From Streptococcus parasanguinis (GTDB taxonomy: Bacteria > Bacillota > Bacilli > Lactobacillales > Streptococcaceae): a stretch of 64,000 bases of DNA. Position 1 is the first letter of the stretch. Each line of letters begins with the position of its first letter. The notes under the pieces were generated by a model. The model was not told where the DNA came from. It worked only from the letters and a program-made list of their open reading frames with translations, and searched no databases. Below, in pieces: positions 28,839 through 41,957 of the stretch. Where the stretch lies: the NCBI RefSeq assembly GCF_019929185.1, contig NZ_JAHZPC010000002.1, positions 124,001 to 188,000 of the forward strand. Reading direction: 5' to 3'. The translations under genes and the position numbers were made by a program.

Positions 28839-30050
28839 ATGTACCATTACCAGCTAGGAATTTCTGCTAGTGAGCATGATGACTTTGTTATTCAGAGTGA
28901 CCAAACCAATCTCTTACAAAGCAGCTCATGGGCAAAAATCAAAGATAATTGGGGAAATGAACGGGTTGGTTTTTATCAAGAAGACCAATTAGTCGCTGTT
29001 GCGAGCATCTTGATTCAACCCCTGCCACTTGGCTTTTCCATGCTCTACATTCCTCGAGGCCCAATCATGGATTACCAGAACAAAGAGCTGGTTTCCTATG
29101 TGATCCAGTCCCTTAAAAAGATAGCCAAACAATACAAGGCCTTGTTTGTGAAATTTGATCCAAGTCTTTTCTTGAGTAAACACTTGATTGGACAAGAACA
29201 GACAGAAGCTCCTGCTGTGCAAGCGGTGATCGATACCCTAACAAGAGAAGGGATTGAATGGACTGGCCGAACCAGTGATATGGCAGAAAATATCCAACCA
29301 CGCTTTCAAGCAAATATCCACAAAGAGTTTTTCACTGAGCAAGATCTTTCAAAATCTACTCGACAAGCCATCCGAACTGCTCGAAACAAAGGGATCCAAG
29401 TTCAATTTGGTGGGACTGAATTGTTAGAGGACTTTGCTTCTCTCATGAAAAAGACTGAGGCACGTAAAAGCATTCATTTGCGTGGAAAAGACTACTACGA
29501 AAAACTACTCACAACCTACCAAGGAAAATCCTACATTACTTTATCTACTCTAGATCTCGAGAAACGGAAAAGCTCCCTTATAAAAGATCTTGAAAAAAAC
29601 AAGGCAGAGGCTGAAAAATTCACAGAAAAAACAAAGCCTGGCAAGGTTGAGAATAATCAAAAAGAAAAAGAACGTATAGAGGAAGAACTGCAATTTCTTG
29701 AGCAGCATCTCCAAGCAGGTAGACAGGTCGTTCCTTTATCTGGGACCTTAACCCTTGAATTCGGTGGGACGTCTGAAAATGTTTATGCAGGGATGGATGA
29801 AGAATTCCGCCGTTACCAACCTGCCATCCTCACCTGGTATGAAACTGCCCAACACGCTTTCGACCGTGGTGCTTCTTGGCAAAATATGGGGGGCATTGAA
29901 AATTCACTCGATGGTGGTCTCTATCATTTCAAATCAAAATTTAATCCTGTCATTGAAGAATTTGTTGGGGAATTCAACCTCCCAACCAGTCCACTCTATC
30001 CACTTGTAAACAAAGTCTACAAGATCCGGAAAAAATTAAGGAGTAAATAA
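28839..30050 (+). CDS. murM: MurM: tRNA-dependent aminoacyltransferase for the lipid II side chain
   Basis: A 403-residue Fem-family protein (two GNAT-like domains with an inserted helical arm at about 240-290, rich in K/E). The start MYHYQLGISASEHDDFV, IPRGPIMDY, DLSKSTRQAIRTARNKGIQ and QNMGGIENSLDGGLYHFK match pneumococcal MurM closely. MurM adds the first Ala or Ser, from aminoacyl-tRNA, to the lysine of lipid II, making branched cross-bridges that affect beta-lactam susceptibility. The ribosome-binding site is weak; the HAD stop is 3 bases upstream, so coupling is likely. murN follows 5 bases after. Confidence 0.93.
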   Translation: MYHYQLGISASEHDDFVIQSDQTNLLQSSSWAKIKDNWGNERVGFYQEDQLVAVASILIQPLPLGFSMLYIPRGPIMDYQNKELVSYVIQSLKKIAKQYKALFVKFDPSLFLSKHLIGQEQTEAPAVQAVIDTLTREGIEWTGRTSDMAENIQPRFQANIHKEFFTEQDLSKSTRQAIRTARNKGIQVQFGGTELLEDFASLMKKTEARKSIHLRGKDYYEKLLTTYQGKSYITLSTLDLEKRKSSLIKDLEKNKAEAEKFTEKTKPGKVENNQKEKERIEEELQFLEQHLQAGRQVVPLSGTLTLEFGGTSENVYAGMDEEFRRYQPAILTWYETAQHAFDRGASWQNMGGIENSLDGGLYHFKSKFNPVIEEFVGEFNLPTSPLYPLVNKVYKIRKKLRSK

Positions 30051-30055
30051 GTTAC

Positions 30056-31291
30056 ATGACTCTTACGACAATTTCAAAAGAAGAATTTACCTCATTTGCA
30101 AATACTGTCTCCCATCGTTCCTTCATCCAGTCTGCTGAAATGGCATATCTGCTTGAAAAGCGAGGAAACACGGTCCAATTTATCGCTTGGAAACAAGAAG
30201 ATCAATTCCAAGTGGCAGCAATCTTGTACAGTCTTCCTATGACAGGTGGTCTCCATATGGAAATCAATTCTGGCCCTCTTTACCAAGAGGAGGCTATGCT
30301 AGAACCCTTCTATGCAGCCTTAAAAGACTATGCGAAAGAAAATGGGGCTATTGAACTCGTTATCAAGCCCTATGATACCTATCAAACCTTTGACAGTGAC
30401 GGCAATCCAACCAGTGAAGAGCAAACTCATTTTATGGATACCCTTAAAAACTTGGGCTATCAGCATGATGGTTTAACAACAGGTTATCCAGGCGGAGAAG
30501 GTGATTGGCACTATGTGAAAGATATGGAGGACATCACCGAAAAAAATCTTCTCAAGAGCTTTAGTAAAAAAGGAAAGCCACTTGTCAAAAAAGCCAAATC
30601 TTTCGGTATTGAACTGAAACGATTAAACCGGGATGAACTGCAACTCTTTAAGGATATTACTTCCTCCACTAGTGATCGTCGCGACTATCAGGATAAGACC
30701 TTGGATTATTACCAAACCTTCTATGATAGCTTTGGCGACAAGGCAGATTTCATGATCGCAACGCTGAACTTCCACCAATACTACACGAATCTTGAAAAAG
30801 ACCAAGGAAAACTAGCTCAGAAGATTGAGAAATTACAGAAGGATCTTGAAGTAAATCCCAACTCAGAGAAAAAACAAAATCAACTTCGTGAATTTTCTAG
30901 TCAGTTTGATACCTTTGAAGTGAGAAAACAGGAAGCCAAAGAATATATTGAAAAATATGGAGACCAAGACGTCATTCTTGCAGGTAGCCTCTTCGTCTAT
31001 ATGCCACAAGAATCCACCTATTTATTCAGTGGCTCTTATACAGAATTTAATAAGTTCTATGCTCCTGCTGTTCTCCAAGAATATATGATGCTTGAAACCA
31101 TCAAACGTGGTATCCCAAGATATAACTTCCTGGGTATTCAAGGAATCTTTGACGGGTCAGACGGTGTTCTTCGCTTCAAACAAAACTTCAATGGTTACAT
31201 CGTCCGTAAGATGGGGACCTTCCGTTATTACCCAAATCCTCTGAAATACAAAATGATTTCTCTCATTAAGAAACTATTAGGACGTTCCTAA
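30056..31291 (+). CDS. murN: MurN: second Fem-family aminoacyltransferase
   Basis: A 411-residue Fem-family paralogue of the preceding gene, with LHMEINSGPLYQEEAM, LLKSFSKKGKPLVKKAKSFG, a coiled-coil arm at about 245-290 and YNFLGIQGIFDGSDGVLRFK. MurN adds alanine to the residue placed by MurM, completing the dipeptide bridge. AAGGAG (30038-30043) precedes the ATG. Length matches pneumococcal MurN (about 410). The operon ends in a strong terminator. Confidence 0.92.
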   Translation: MTLTTISKEEFTSFANTVSHRSFIQSAEMAYLLEKRGNTVQFIAWKQEDQFQVAAILYSLPMTGGLHMEINSGPLYQEEAMLEPFYAALKDYAKENGAIELVIKPYDTYQTFDSDGNPTSEEQTHFMDTLKNLGYQHDGLTTGYPGGEGDWHYVKDMEDITEKNLLKSFSKKGKPLVKKAKSFGIELKRLNRDELQLFKDITSSTSDRRDYQDKTLDYYQTFYDSFGDKADFMIATLNFHQYYTNLEKDQGKLAQKIEKLQKDLEVNPNSEKKQNQLREFSSQFDTFEVRKQEAKEYIEKYGDQDVILAGSLFVYMPQESTYLFSGSYTEFNKFYAPAVLQEYMMLETIKRGIPRYNFLGIQGIFDGSDGVLRFKQNFNGYIVRKMGTFRYYPNPLKYKMISLIKKLLGRS

Positions 31292-31294
31292 CTC

Positions 31295-31322
31295 AAAAGA
31301 CCAGCTTTGAAGCTGGTCTTTT
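31295..31322 (+). terminator. terminator of the HD-HAD-murMN operon
   Basis: Perfect 13-base stem AAAAGACCAGCTT / AAGCTGGTCTTTT with a two-base loop immediately after murN. Confidence 0.85.
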
Positions 31323-31329
31323 CTACTAT

Positions 31330-31357
31330 AAAAAAGACGAGAAACCTCTCGCCTTTT
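31330..31357 (-). terminator. terminator of tpiA
   Basis: AAAAGGCGAGA and TCTCGTCTTTTT pair on the minus strand with a short loop, 9 bases downstream of tpiA. Confidence 0.75.
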
Positions 31358-31365
31358 AGATGTCA

Positions 31366-32124
31366 TTATTTAACAAAGTCAAGCAATGCCAAGAAGCTTT
31401 CTGGATCAAGTGATGCACCACCTACAAGAGCTCCATCAACGTCTGGACAAGCCATGTATTCAGCAACGTTTTCAGGTTTCACTGAACCACCGTATTGAAC
31501 ACGTACTTTGTCAGCCACTTCTTGACCAAAGTCAGCAGCTACAACGTCACGAACAACTTTACACATTTTTTGTGCGTCATCTTGTGAAGCCGATTTACCA
31601 GTACCGATCGCCCAGATTGGTTCGTATGCGATAACTGTTGAAGCGACTTGTTCTGCAGTCAACCCAGCAAGAGCAGCTGATACTTGAGCCCCTACGAATT
31701 CTGCTGCTTTACCAGCTTCGTAAGTTTCAAGGCTTTCACCACAACAGATGATTGGAAGCATACCGTTCGCAAAGATTGCTTTTGCTTTTTTGTTGATATC
31801 TTCATCAGTTTCATGGAAGTAGTCACGACGTTCTGAGTGACCGATAACAACGTAGTCAGTACCGATTTCTTTCAAAACTTGTGGGCTAGTTTCACCAGTG
31901 AAGGCACCAGCATTTTCAAAGTAAGTGTTTTGGGCAGCAACTTTAAGGTTTGAACCTTTAGCAGCAGCAAGAACAGTTGTCAAGTCAACTGCAGGAGCTG
32001 CGATACCAGCTTCAACAAGGTCAGCTGAAGGAAGTTTTGATGCTACAGCTTCAACGAATGCTTTTGCTTCTTCTGGATTTTTGTTCATTTTCCAGTTACC
32101 AGCGATAAATGGTTTACGTGACAT
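31366..32124 (-). CDS. tpiA: triosephosphate isomerase
   Basis: A 252-residue TIM-barrel enzyme interconverting dihydroxyacetone phosphate and glyceraldehyde 3-phosphate. Conserved [11 protein letters not shown] (with the catalytic Asn and Lys), [13 protein letters not shown] (electrophilic His95-type), [14 protein letters not shown] (general base Glu and flexible lid) and [10 protein letters not shown] are all present. Codon use is that of a highly expressed gene. An extended -10 (TGGTAAAAT) lies about 45 bases upstream, with AGAGGT before the ATG. Monocistronic. Confidence 0.97.
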   Translation of the reverse strand: MSRKPFIAGNWKMNKNPEEAKAFVEAVASKLPSADLVEAGIAAPAVDLTTVLAAAKGSNLKVAAQNTYFENAGAFTGETSPQVLKEIGTDYVVIGHSERRDYFHETDEDINKKAKAIFANGMLPIICCGESLETYEAGKAAEFVGAQVSAALAGLTAEQVASTVIAYEPIWAIGTGKSASQDDAQKMCKVVRDVVAADFGQEVADKVRVQYGGSVKPENVAEYMACPDVDGALVGGASLDPESFLALLDFVK

Positions 32125-32220
32125 TTCACATACCTCTTTTTTCTAATTTTATACTATCTATTTTACCATAATTTTCGTCATAATGAAAGGTTGCACAAGC
32201 TCATTTTACTTTTTACCAAA

Positions 32221-32247
32221 ATAAAAACCCCGTCTTCACGGGGTTTT
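32221..32247 (-). terminator. terminator of tuf
   Basis: AAAACCCCGT pairs with ACGGGGTTTT around a GAAG loop on the minus strand, followed by a T-rich tail. Confidence 0.85.
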
Positions 32248-32288
32248 CTGTCTGTCTATATAATTGTTAATCTGGGAACTAGATCGAA

Positions 32289-33485
<1,197 letters not shown>

Positions 33486-33556
33486 TTGAGTAAAAGCCTC
33501 CAATAAAATATATTTTATAGATAGACAGTAGGCAATACAGTCTAACTTTCCTTACT

Positions 33557-33585
33557 ATTCTATCGAATTTTAGATAAAATTGCAA
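33557..33585 (-). promoter_or_regulatory. promoter of tuf
   Basis: The -35 TTGCAA, a 17-base spacer and the -10 TAGAAT on the minus strand give a leader of about 65 bases. The remaining bases between here and the ppc terminator show no gene. Confidence 0.7.
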
Positions 33586-33734
33586 GCCTTTTACCTATAT
33601 TTTCTTAATTATTCCTCTTCTTTTCTTTTATTTTATCATCTTGCTGAAAGATCCTGATCTAGCTTTGAAAATTCTCATTTAAAATCTGCTATTTAAGCCT
33701 TTATGTACCTTTTGCTCCTTTGGGTTCAGGGGAT

Positions 33735-33762
33735 AAAAAAATCGGAACAGTCGTTCCGATTT
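33735..33762 (-). terminator. terminator of ppc
   Basis: AATCGGAAC pairs with GTTCCGATT around a short loop, followed by a T run on the minus strand; it touches the ppc stop codon. Confidence 0.8.
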
Positions 33763-33764
33763 AT

Positions 33765-36590
33765 TTAACCTGAATTACGTAATCCTGTAGCCACCCCGTT
33801 GATGGTGATATGGATTAGCTTGTCTTGATCGGCTGGTAGTTGTCCAGTCCGTTGACGTCGAATCAATTCTAATTGAATATAGTTCAAAACGTTGAAGTAC
33901 GGCATCCGATAATCCAAACTTTCTTTCAGATAAGGGTTCTCCGCGAGCAACTCGTCTTGTTCCTCAATCATCAAGATGATGTCCTTGGTCAATTGCCATT
34001 CATGTAAGATGATCTGATAGATATTGCGAACTTCTTCTTCTTCACACAATTGCGCGTACTCAAAGGCAATATCCATATTAGCTTTGGATAAGACCATGTC
34101 CACATTTGACAAGAGAGATTGGAAGAAAGGCCAGTTTTTATACATGTATCGAAGGGTTTCGATATTCTCAGGATCCTCATCGATAAATTCCTTAAAGCTA
34201 GAACCTACTCCATACCAACCAGGGAACATCACCCGACTTTGTGACCAAGAGAAGACCCAAGGAATAGCACGCAAACCACCAATTTCTGTAATGGTCTTAC
34301 GAGCAGCTGGACGTGAACCAATATTAAAACTTGAAATTGCTTTGATCGGACTTGATTCAAAGAAGTAATCATAGAAGTGCTCATTTCCAAAGACCAAATC
34401 ACGATAGATATCGTAACTGCGATTCACGACTTTATCCATGACTTCCCCGAAACGATCAAACATAGAAAATGGACTCTTTTGTTCGGCAATCATTCGGTTA
34501 ATGGTTGCAGAAACTAGCATTTCAAGGTTGTAGTAGGCAGCATCTTTATTTCCATATTTATTGCCGATCACTTCCCCTTGCTCAGTTAAGCGGATACGGT
34601 CATTAATGGATTTCAATGGTTGAGAAGTGATGGCTTCATAAGTAGGACCTCCACCACGACCAACAGTACCACCACGACCATGGAAGAAGGTAATCTTCAC
34701 TCCAAACTCGTCTCCGATAGCGGTCAATTGTTGTTGGGCTTTAAAGAGGGTCCAACAAGAAGACAAGTATCCACCATCTTTGTTGGAATCAGAGTAACCT
34801 AACATAATCTCTTGGTAGTTGTTCTTAGAAGCAATCCAACGTTTGGCAATTGGAAGAGACAAGTAACTTCTCATGGTTTCTTCTGAATGATCCAAATCTT
34901 CGATCGTTTCAAACAACGGTACGATTTGCACACGAGCTTTTTCCGTATCGACTAAGCCCACTTCTTTCAACATCACAGCCAATTCCAACATATCTGACAC
35001 ACTGGTTGCATGAGAAATGATGTTTTGACGAATGACTTCTTCTCCTAAACGATCCTTCAATTCACGGGCCGTTTGGAAAATCGCTAATTCTTTTTCAAGC
35101 AGTTCAGATTTTTCAGCATGAGTTGCTGATAAAATACGTGGATCTTCTAAAAGTTCTTTCAAGAGAACTTGACACTTTTCATCCTCTGATAAATCAGAAT
35201 AATGGTCATTAATTCCAGCTGATTTCAGCAATTCTGCCACACAGGCTTCATGCACACTCGAATCCTGGCGCATATCAATAGAGGCCAGATAGAATCCAAA
35301 AACATTGATGGCTTCTAGAAGTTCTGCAAACTCACCAGAAATTAAATACTCTGATTTGTTTTCTAACAAGGAATCTTTGATCTTTTCAAGGTCTTCTTTA
35401 AATTCTTGAGCTGATGCATAAGCTGGAGCTTCTTTCTCAGAAATTTTCTTTAGAGCTCCAGAGATACGATTGCCAATATAATCAGAAACTGGCCCTTGTT
35501 GATGAGCATTTGCTCCTAATAACCTCTCGACAGCATAACGATCTTCTCTGGTTTCTCCCACCATCGTCCATTCTTTTAAATTGACCAAGGTTTGGATCAA
35601 TTTTGATTGGATATAGTGGAAAGCCCGACGGTAAGGTTCTTTTTCACGAAAGACGGAGGTATCACTTGATAGGGCAGCCATTTCAGCTACTGCTTCACTT
35701 GTTTTAGAAAGACTAGTTGAAAGGGAGAAATGACGGTATAATTTAGAAATCTTTTCGATGTAATAGTTCAAAATGACTTCACTTTGAATGGTTGCTGAAC
35801 GTTTCAAGGTCTCAGCAGTTACAAACGGATTTCCGTCCCGGTCTCCCCCAATCCACATGCCCATTGTAATCGGACGTGGTTGTTCAAGCTCTAACCCATG
35901 TTCTTTTGCCAAGCGTTTGTATTCCAACATTAGGTTTGGAACAGCTTGTAAGAAAGAACTATTGTAATATTCCATGACGTTGGTGATCTCATTGGTAACC
36001 TTCAATTTTTTGTCACGAATCATATCCGTTTGCATCATGATTTCGATATTACAACGAAGGTTGTTATACCACTTATTCTCATTCATTAAACCAGCTTTAA
36101 CATCCCGATGCTGACGAAGAAGAGCGTGAATATGATTGGTTAAATCCAGCATGGTTTTTCGTTGCACTTGAGTTGGATGGGCTGTTAAAACAGGTACAAT
36201 ATTGAGATTTTCAAGAATTTCTTGTGCATCTTCATTTTTCGCAACTTCTTTGATGGTTGAAGAAAGTTTTCCGAGGTATTCACCATCCACGTTATTCAAA
36301 TGATTGATTTCATAGGCCAAATCGACATCTTCTGAGATGTTAATCAAGAGTGGCAAAATGGCAAAATAACGTGAAATCACTGTCATTTCTTCATTTGTCA
36401 ATTGTTCCACTATTTGATTCAACTCACGATAGTTCTGTGTTTTTGATAGATCCTTCAACTGCCTAATTTTATCAAAGGTTTCCGGACGAACCAAATTTTT
36501 CGTAATATCATCTAATAAATTGGTTAAGATTTCGGCTTCTTCTTTGATAATATCTTTATTTGTGAAGTTCTCTAATTTTTGTAAGACCAT
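33765..36590 (-). CDS. ppc: phosphoenolpyruvate carboxylase
   Basis: A 941-residue PEP carboxylase, making oxaloacetate from PEP and bicarbonate. Catalytic and binding motifs are in order: [13 protein letters not shown] (catalytic His), [43 protein letters not shown] (flexible glycine loop), [13 protein letters not shown] and the C-terminal NSG. Streptococci with an incomplete TCA cycle use it to supply aspartate-family precursors. AAAGGAGAAAA fixes the ATG at 36590 ([13 protein letters not shown]). ftsW lies 38 bases upstream on the same strand. Confidence 0.97.
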   Translation of the reverse strand: MVLQKLENFTNKDIIKEEAEILTNLLDDITKNLVRPETFDKIRQLKDLSKTQNYRELNQIVEQLTNEEMTVISRYFAILPLLINISEDVDLAYEINHLNNVDGEYLGKLSSTIKEVAKNEDAQEILENLNIVPVLTAHPTQVQRKTMLDLTNHIHALLRQHRDVKAGLMNENKWYNNLRCNIEIMMQTDMIRDKKLKVTNEITNVMEYYNSSFLQAVPNLMLEYKRLAKEHGLELEQPRPITMGMWIGGDRDGNPFVTAETLKRSATIQSEVILNYYIEKISKLYRHFSLSTSLSKTSEAVAEMAALSSDTSVFREKEPYRRAFHYIQSKLIQTLVNLKEWTMVGETREDRYAVERLLGANAHQQGPVSDYIGNRISGALKKISEKEAPAYASAQEFKEDLEKIKDSLLENKSEYLISGEFAELLEAINVFGFYLASIDMRQDSSVHEACVAELLKSAGINDHYSDLSEDEKCQVLLKELLEDPRILSATHAEKSELLEKELAIFQTARELKDRLGEEVIRQNIISHATSVSDMLELAVMLKEVGLVDTEKARVQIVPLFETIEDLDHSEETMRSYLSLPIAKRWIASKNNYQEIMLGYSDSNKDGGYLSSCWTLFKAQQQLTAIGDEFGVKITFFHGRGGTVGRGGGPTYEAITSQPLKSINDRIRLTEQGEVIGNKYGNKDAAYYNLEMLVSATINRMIAEQKSPFSMFDRFGEVMDKVVNRSYDIYRDLVFGNEHFYDYFFESSPIKAISSFNIGSRPAARKTITEIGGLRAIPWVFSWSQSRVMFPGWYGVGSSFKEFIDEDPENIETLRYMYKNWPFFQSLLSNVDMVLSKANMDIAFEYAQLCEEEEVRNIYQIILHEWQLTKDIILMIEEQDELLAENPYLKESLDYRMPYFNVLNYIQLELIRRQRTGQLPADQDKLIHITINGVATGLRNSG

Positions 36591-36628
36591 TTTTTCTCCT
36601 TTTTGAATAGCCATTCAACAATTCCCTT

Positions 36629-37870
36629 TTAATAATAAGGTTTGATTTTACCTTTTTCTTCAAAAACCATGCCTTCTTGTTCCATCTTAGCCCGTTTTTC
36701 ACTAGCATCGATATTCAAAACGAAAGCAATCGCTACGGATAAGACCCATAAGCTATTTCCCCCTTGGGATAAGAAGGGGAAGGTCACTCCTGTAGACGGA
36801 ATCAAACCAGAAATTCCTCCGATGTTAATGAAGGTTTGCACTAAGATCATCCCACCGATCCCAATGGCCATCATCGAATTAAAAGGATTCTTTGCTCGAA
36901 TACCGACTAAAATGATCCGAAGAATTAAGAAGAATAGGAGAGCAAGGATCAAGCTAGCTCCAACAAAACCTAATTCTTCAATCACGATGGCAAACACAAA
37001 GTCTGTGTGCGCTTCTGGTAAGTAACCTTGTTTTTCAATGGAATTTCCTAGCCCCAAGCCAAACCAACCACCGTTACTCATGGCATAGTAAGAATTAGCT
37101 AATTGGTGACCTGCGCCAGACAAGTCATTAAAGGGGTTAAAGAAGGCACTAAAACGTTTGGCTACATAACCAAAGACTGGAATTTTAGCGACACGGTCCA
37201 CACCGATGATCCATATTGAACCAAGGACAATGGTAGATGCTCCAACAACTAAACCAAGTAAAGAGGTAAACCAACGGTAGCCCACTCCACTAGCCGTAAT
37301 CATAATCAAGACCGTCAAGGCCAAGATCGTCGCATTTCCCAAGTCCGGCATAATCACAACGATTCCAATCAGAATCAAGGTCAGCCAACGCCAGTCGTTT
37401 AAATTCCTTGGGATCCATTCATTGTGGGTCAAGGCTTGATAATCATAATCGCGTATCTCGTCTTGTCGTTTAGAAAAGATCAAGGCAAGATACCAGACTA
37501 AGAGCACCTTGAGATATTCAGCTGGCTGGATACTAAACATCCCTGCAATCGTCAACCAACCGTGAGCACCGTTGACCGTATCTGTGATAAACCTAGACAA
37601 AATCAACAAAATCACTTCAGCAAAAATTACAACAGCCAGTACTTTTTTATTTCGAAGGAAATCTAAGCTAAATTTATAAATCAGGGCGATGGTTAGGAGA
37701 CTAAGGATAAAAAAGAGTCCCTGTGTCCGGACCATCCGAATCGAACTCACTCCACTTTGAATTGCCAAGGCACTTGTTGTCGAATAGACAACAATCAAGC
37801 CAATGATGGATAAAATCAAATAGGGAATGAGGATGGAATAATTTAAAAGATGTCTTTTTTCAATTTTCAT
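36629..37870 (-). CDS. ftsW: septal SEDS glycosyltransferase FtsW
   Basis: A 413-residue SEDS-family protein with about ten membrane segments. Key segments are TVNGAHGWLTIAGMFSIQPAEYLKVLLVWYLAL, YYAMSNGGWFGLGLGNSIEK, LPEAHTDFVFAIVIEELGF and GLIPSTGVTFPFLSQGGNSL. It polymerises septal peptidoglycan together with PBP2x. I assign FtsW because it lies beside ppc, as in other streptococci, and because the second SEDS gene in the window fits RodA. A TATAAT about 30 bases before the ATG and an AGGAA site support the start. Confidence 0.92.
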   Translation of the reverse strand: MKIEKRHLLNYSILIPYLILSIIGLIVVYSTTSALAIQSGVSSIRMVRTQGLFFILSLLTIALIYKFSLDFLRNKKVLAVVIFAEVILLILSRFITDTVNGAHGWLTIAGMFSIQPAEYLKVLLVWYLALIFSKRQDEIRDYDYQALTHNEWIPRNLNDWRWLTLILIGIVVIMPDLGNATILALTVLIMITASGVGYRWFTSLLGLVVGASTIVLGSIWIIGVDRVAKIPVFGYVAKRFSAFFNPFNDLSGAGHQLANSYYAMSNGGWFGLGLGNSIEKQGYLPEAHTDFVFAIVIEELGFVGASLILALLFFLILRIILVGIRAKNPFNSMMAIGIGGMILVQTFINIGGISGLIPSTGVTFPFLSQGGNSLWVLSVAIAFVLNIDASEKRAKMEQEGMVFEEKGKIKPYY

Positions 37871-38081
37871 AATTCACCATATTCCTAATGTTCAACCTTC
37901 ATTATATCATTTTTAAGAAGCAAAACCAAGGAAAGGCCAGAAAAGATTCGGCTTCTTCCCTATTTTCAAGAAATATTCTGATCATTCTTCTTATTTTCAT
38001 ATATTTTTATCCTTTTTCGATGAAAAGATTCCTTTTTTTTGAAAATAATAGCTGAAATCAGCATCTTTTAAGCATTAAGTT

Positions 38082-38110
38082 TTGCCTTTTCGTTTTTTTT
38101 ACGGTAAAAT
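38082..38110 (+). promoter_or_regulatory. promoter of the GH25 muramidase gene (leaderless)
   Basis: The -35 TTGCCT (38082-38087), a 17-base spacer and TAAAAT (38105-38110) end eight bases before the ATG at 38119. No ribosome-binding site fits in between. Confidence 0.6.
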
Positions 38111-38118
38111 GTTTCTGT

Positions 38119-38994
38119 ATGAGAAAAAGGATAAAACCCGTTGTTCTCTTAGTCTTTTTTATCGGTATCATTTCTTTTCTCGTTCTTTCACGAACGATTG
38201 CCGATCTTCAAGCCAGAGAGCGACAAGAAACAACTAAAACCATTCCGAACTCCAATACACCTCGAAAAACAACTACTGCAAGCTCTTCTTCTAAAAAAGA
38301 AGAAGACATCAATCCAGAACTGGTTGGCCGCCCGATCATTGATATCTCAGGCTGGCAATTGCCTAGTGAAATTGATTACGATGTCCTCTCCCAAAATGTG
38401 GGAGGTGTGATCGTTCGTGTCCATAGTGGGGCTCAAGCTAAAAAGGAAAATGCAGCAACCTACTTAAATGGTCTGGATAAATCTTTTAAAACCCATATCC
38501 AAGAATTCCAAAAACGAAATATCCCTGTCGCAGTCTATGCTTATGTCGCTGCTAAGGATAAAAAAGAAATGGAAAAAGAAGCAGAGGAATTTTACAAGGC
38601 TGCTTCTCCTTACAAACCGACCTACTATTGGTTAGACGTTGAGGAAAAAACCATGAAGGATATGAACGCAGGTGTTGAAGCTTTCCGAGTAAAACTACAA
38701 GCTTTGGGTGCAAAAAATATTGGACTCTATATCGGAACTTACTTCATGGAAGAACATAGTATCTCCACTGATAAATTTACAGCTCTTTGGATTCCTACTT
38801 ATGGATTTGATGATGGCTACTATAATGCCGCGCCAGATACCAACACGGAATACGACTTGCATCAATATACCTCTCAAGGGCAATTAAATGGATTCTCACA
38901 TTACTTGGATCTCAACCAAATTGCTCCGACGCAAGACCAAGAAGCGATTTATCGGAAACTTTTCAAGGTACAAAAAGATAACTCTTCCTCATAG
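38119..38994 (+). CDS. membrane-anchored GH25 muramidase
   Basis: A 291-residue protein. Residues 1-25 (MRKRIKPVV then a hydrophobic stretch) form a signal anchor without a lipobox; 30-70 are a Ser/Thr/Lys-rich linker; about 70-285 is a glycoside hydrolase family 25 barrel. Catalytic acids are visible in PIIDISGWQ and YYWLDVEEKT, and the C-terminal DLHQYTSQG tryptophan/tyrosine-type strand is present. It should cleave peptidoglycan at the outer membrane face, possibly in wall remodelling. No choline-binding or LysM repeats are attached. It has its own promoter and terminator. Confidence 0.85.
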   Translation: MRKRIKPVVLLVFFIGIISFLVLSRTIADLQARERQETTKTIPNSNTPRKTTTASSSSKKEEDINPELVGRPIIDISGWQLPSEIDYDVLSQNVGGVIVRVHSGAQAKKENAATYLNGLDKSFKTHIQEFQKRNIPVAVYAYVAAKDKKEMEKEAEEFYKAASPYKPTYYWLDVEEKTMKDMNAGVEAFRVKLQALGAKNIGLYIGTYFMEEHSISTDKFTALWIPTYGFDDGYYNAAPDTNTEYDLHQYTSQGQLNGFSHYLDLNQIAPTQDQEAIYRKLFKVQKDNSSS

Positions 38995-38997
38995 CCT

Positions 38998-39047
38998 TAA
39001 AACAGCAGATCAAGTGATCTTCACTTTTTCTGCTGTTTTCTATTTTT
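38998..39047 (+). terminator. terminator of the muramidase gene
   Basis: AAAACAGCAGA pairs with TCTGCTGTTTT, with an inner AAGTG/CACTT stem, followed by a T-rich tract. Confidence 0.75.
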
Positions 39048-39134
39048 CAGGAGAAGGCAATATTGCCGCTATTATATGTTATAATGGTCTAATGAAATCT
39101 GATTTTGTAGAGAAAAAGAGAAAAGGAGAAAGCC

Positions 39135-39608
39135 ATGGCAAAAAAAAATAAAGTAAAAAAAACCTTGGTCGAGCAGATCTTGACAAAAGCAAAAATTGAG
39201 CACGTAGGCCTACAAATCAACGCTTTAGAAGGGATCTTACCAGAAGGGATTGATCGCTCTACTATTTTCAAAACCCTAGCTCTCAAAGGAGATAAAACTG
39301 GGCCCGTGATTGGGATCATTCCTATTACGGAGCATCTTTCAGAGAAAAAATTGGCCAAATTATCGGGAAATAAGAAAGTGGCTATGATTCCTCAAAAGGA
39401 TCTCGAAAAAACCACAGGTTATATTCATGGTGCCAATAATCCGGTGGGCATTCGTCAAAAGCATCCTTTCCCAATCTTTATCGATGAATCAGCCCTTCAG
39501 TTAGAGAGCATGATCGTATCTGCTGGGGAAATCGGCCATAGTATTCAAATCAAACCACAACTTCTAGCAGACTTCGTACAAGCGACTTTTGCAGATATTT
39601 TAGAATAA
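39135..39608 (+). CDS. ybaK: Cys-tRNA(Pro)/Cys-tRNA(Cys) deacylase YbaK
   Basis: A 157-residue YbaK/EbsC-family editing enzyme. The conserved lysine region is in LSEKKLAKLSGNKKVAMI and the family signature GYIHGANNPVGIRQKHPFPIFIDESA is intact. It hydrolyses cysteine mischarged onto tRNA(Pro). AAAGGAGAAAG precedes the ATG; a TATAAT lies about 55 bases upstream. The phosphatase gene starts 22 bases after its stop, so they form a unit. Confidence 0.9.
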   Translation: MAKKNKVKKTLVEQILTKAKIEHVGLQINALEGILPEGIDRSTIFKTLALKGDKTGPVIGIIPITEHLSEKKLAKLSGNKKVAMIPQKDLEKTTGYIHGANNPVGIRQKHPFPIFIDESALQLESMIVSAGEIGHSIQIKPQLLADFVQATFADILE

Positions 39609-39630
39609 TGACAAAGAAGGAGACAAGATT

Positions 39631-40254
39631 GTGAAACTATATTTTATACGACACGGACGGACAGAATGGAATGAAGAAGGACGTTTTCAGGGATCAAATG
39701 GCGATTCTCCGCTGTTACCAGCCTCTATTCATCAGCTTGAAAAATTAGGAAAGCACCTAGCTACTGTTCCTTTTGATGCAGCCTTTGCAAGTGATCTGCC
39801 ACGAACAGTCCATACCGCACAGATCATCCTCGATCAATTGGAGACACCTCTAGAATTGCAAGCAACGCCTGCTCTTCGTGAGTGGAATTTGGGAAAATTG
39901 GAAGGAGCTAAAATTTCTACTATTTCAGCTATCTATCCCCAACAAATGGATGCCTTTCGCCATAACCTAGCTCGCTTTCAAAATGAAATTTTTGATGCAG
40001 AATCTGTCTATGAAACGACCAAACGTACCTGTGATTTTGTAAAAAGCCTGAAAGGAAAAGAGCTCGATACTGTTCTCATCGTTGGACATGGGGCTAATTT
40101 GACAGCTTCTATTCGAACCTTGCTTGGTTATGACACAGGAGAACTCCGCAAAAATGGCGGACTAGATAATGCCAGCGTGACGATTCTGACAACAGATGAC
40201 TTTGAGCACTATCACTTAGACACTTGGAACGATACCTCTTATATGGAAGACTAA
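39631..40254 (+). CDS. histidine phosphatase family protein (phosphoglycerate mutase-like)
   Basis: A 207-residue branch-1 histidine phosphatase. The RHG motif FIRHGRTEWNEEGRFQG carries the catalytic His and Arg, DLPRTVHTAQIIL the second Arg, LREWNLGKLEGA the acid, and VGHGANL the second His. It is too short and divergent for the glycolytic GpmA, so it is a general small-molecule phosphatase. The start is a GTG at 39631 with AAGGAG (39617-39622) upstream. Confidence 0.85.
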   Translation: MKLYFIRHGRTEWNEEGRFQGSNGDSPLLPASIHQLEKLGKHLATVPFDAAFASDLPRTVHTAQIILDQLETPLELQATPALREWNLGKLEGAKISTISAIYPQQMDAFRHNLARFQNEIFDAESVYETTKRTCDFVKSLKGKELDTVLIVGHGANLTASIRTLLGYDTGELRKNGGLDNASVTILTTDDFEHYHLDTWNDTSYMED

Positions 40255-40285
40255 AAAACACTGATCTTGCGATCAGTGTTTTCTT
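40254..40285. terminator. bidirectional terminator between the phosphatase gene and lysS
   Basis: AAAACACTGATC pairs with GATCAGTGTTTT around a four-base loop between convergent genes. Confidence 0.85.
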
Positions 40286-40290
40286 TTAGC

Positions 40291-41796
<1,506 letters not shown>

Positions 41797-41957
41797 TTAT
41801 TCTCCCCTATTCTATCATATTTAGGCCAGAAATTCACTAATATTTACCAATTAAACAAAAATAAGGCTAGGTAAAATGTAACCTCTCGAAGCTATACTCA
41901 AATAATATCTGAAAACTGTCGTTGACTACCTAAATAGCTTGACCTGTATAATACGAG

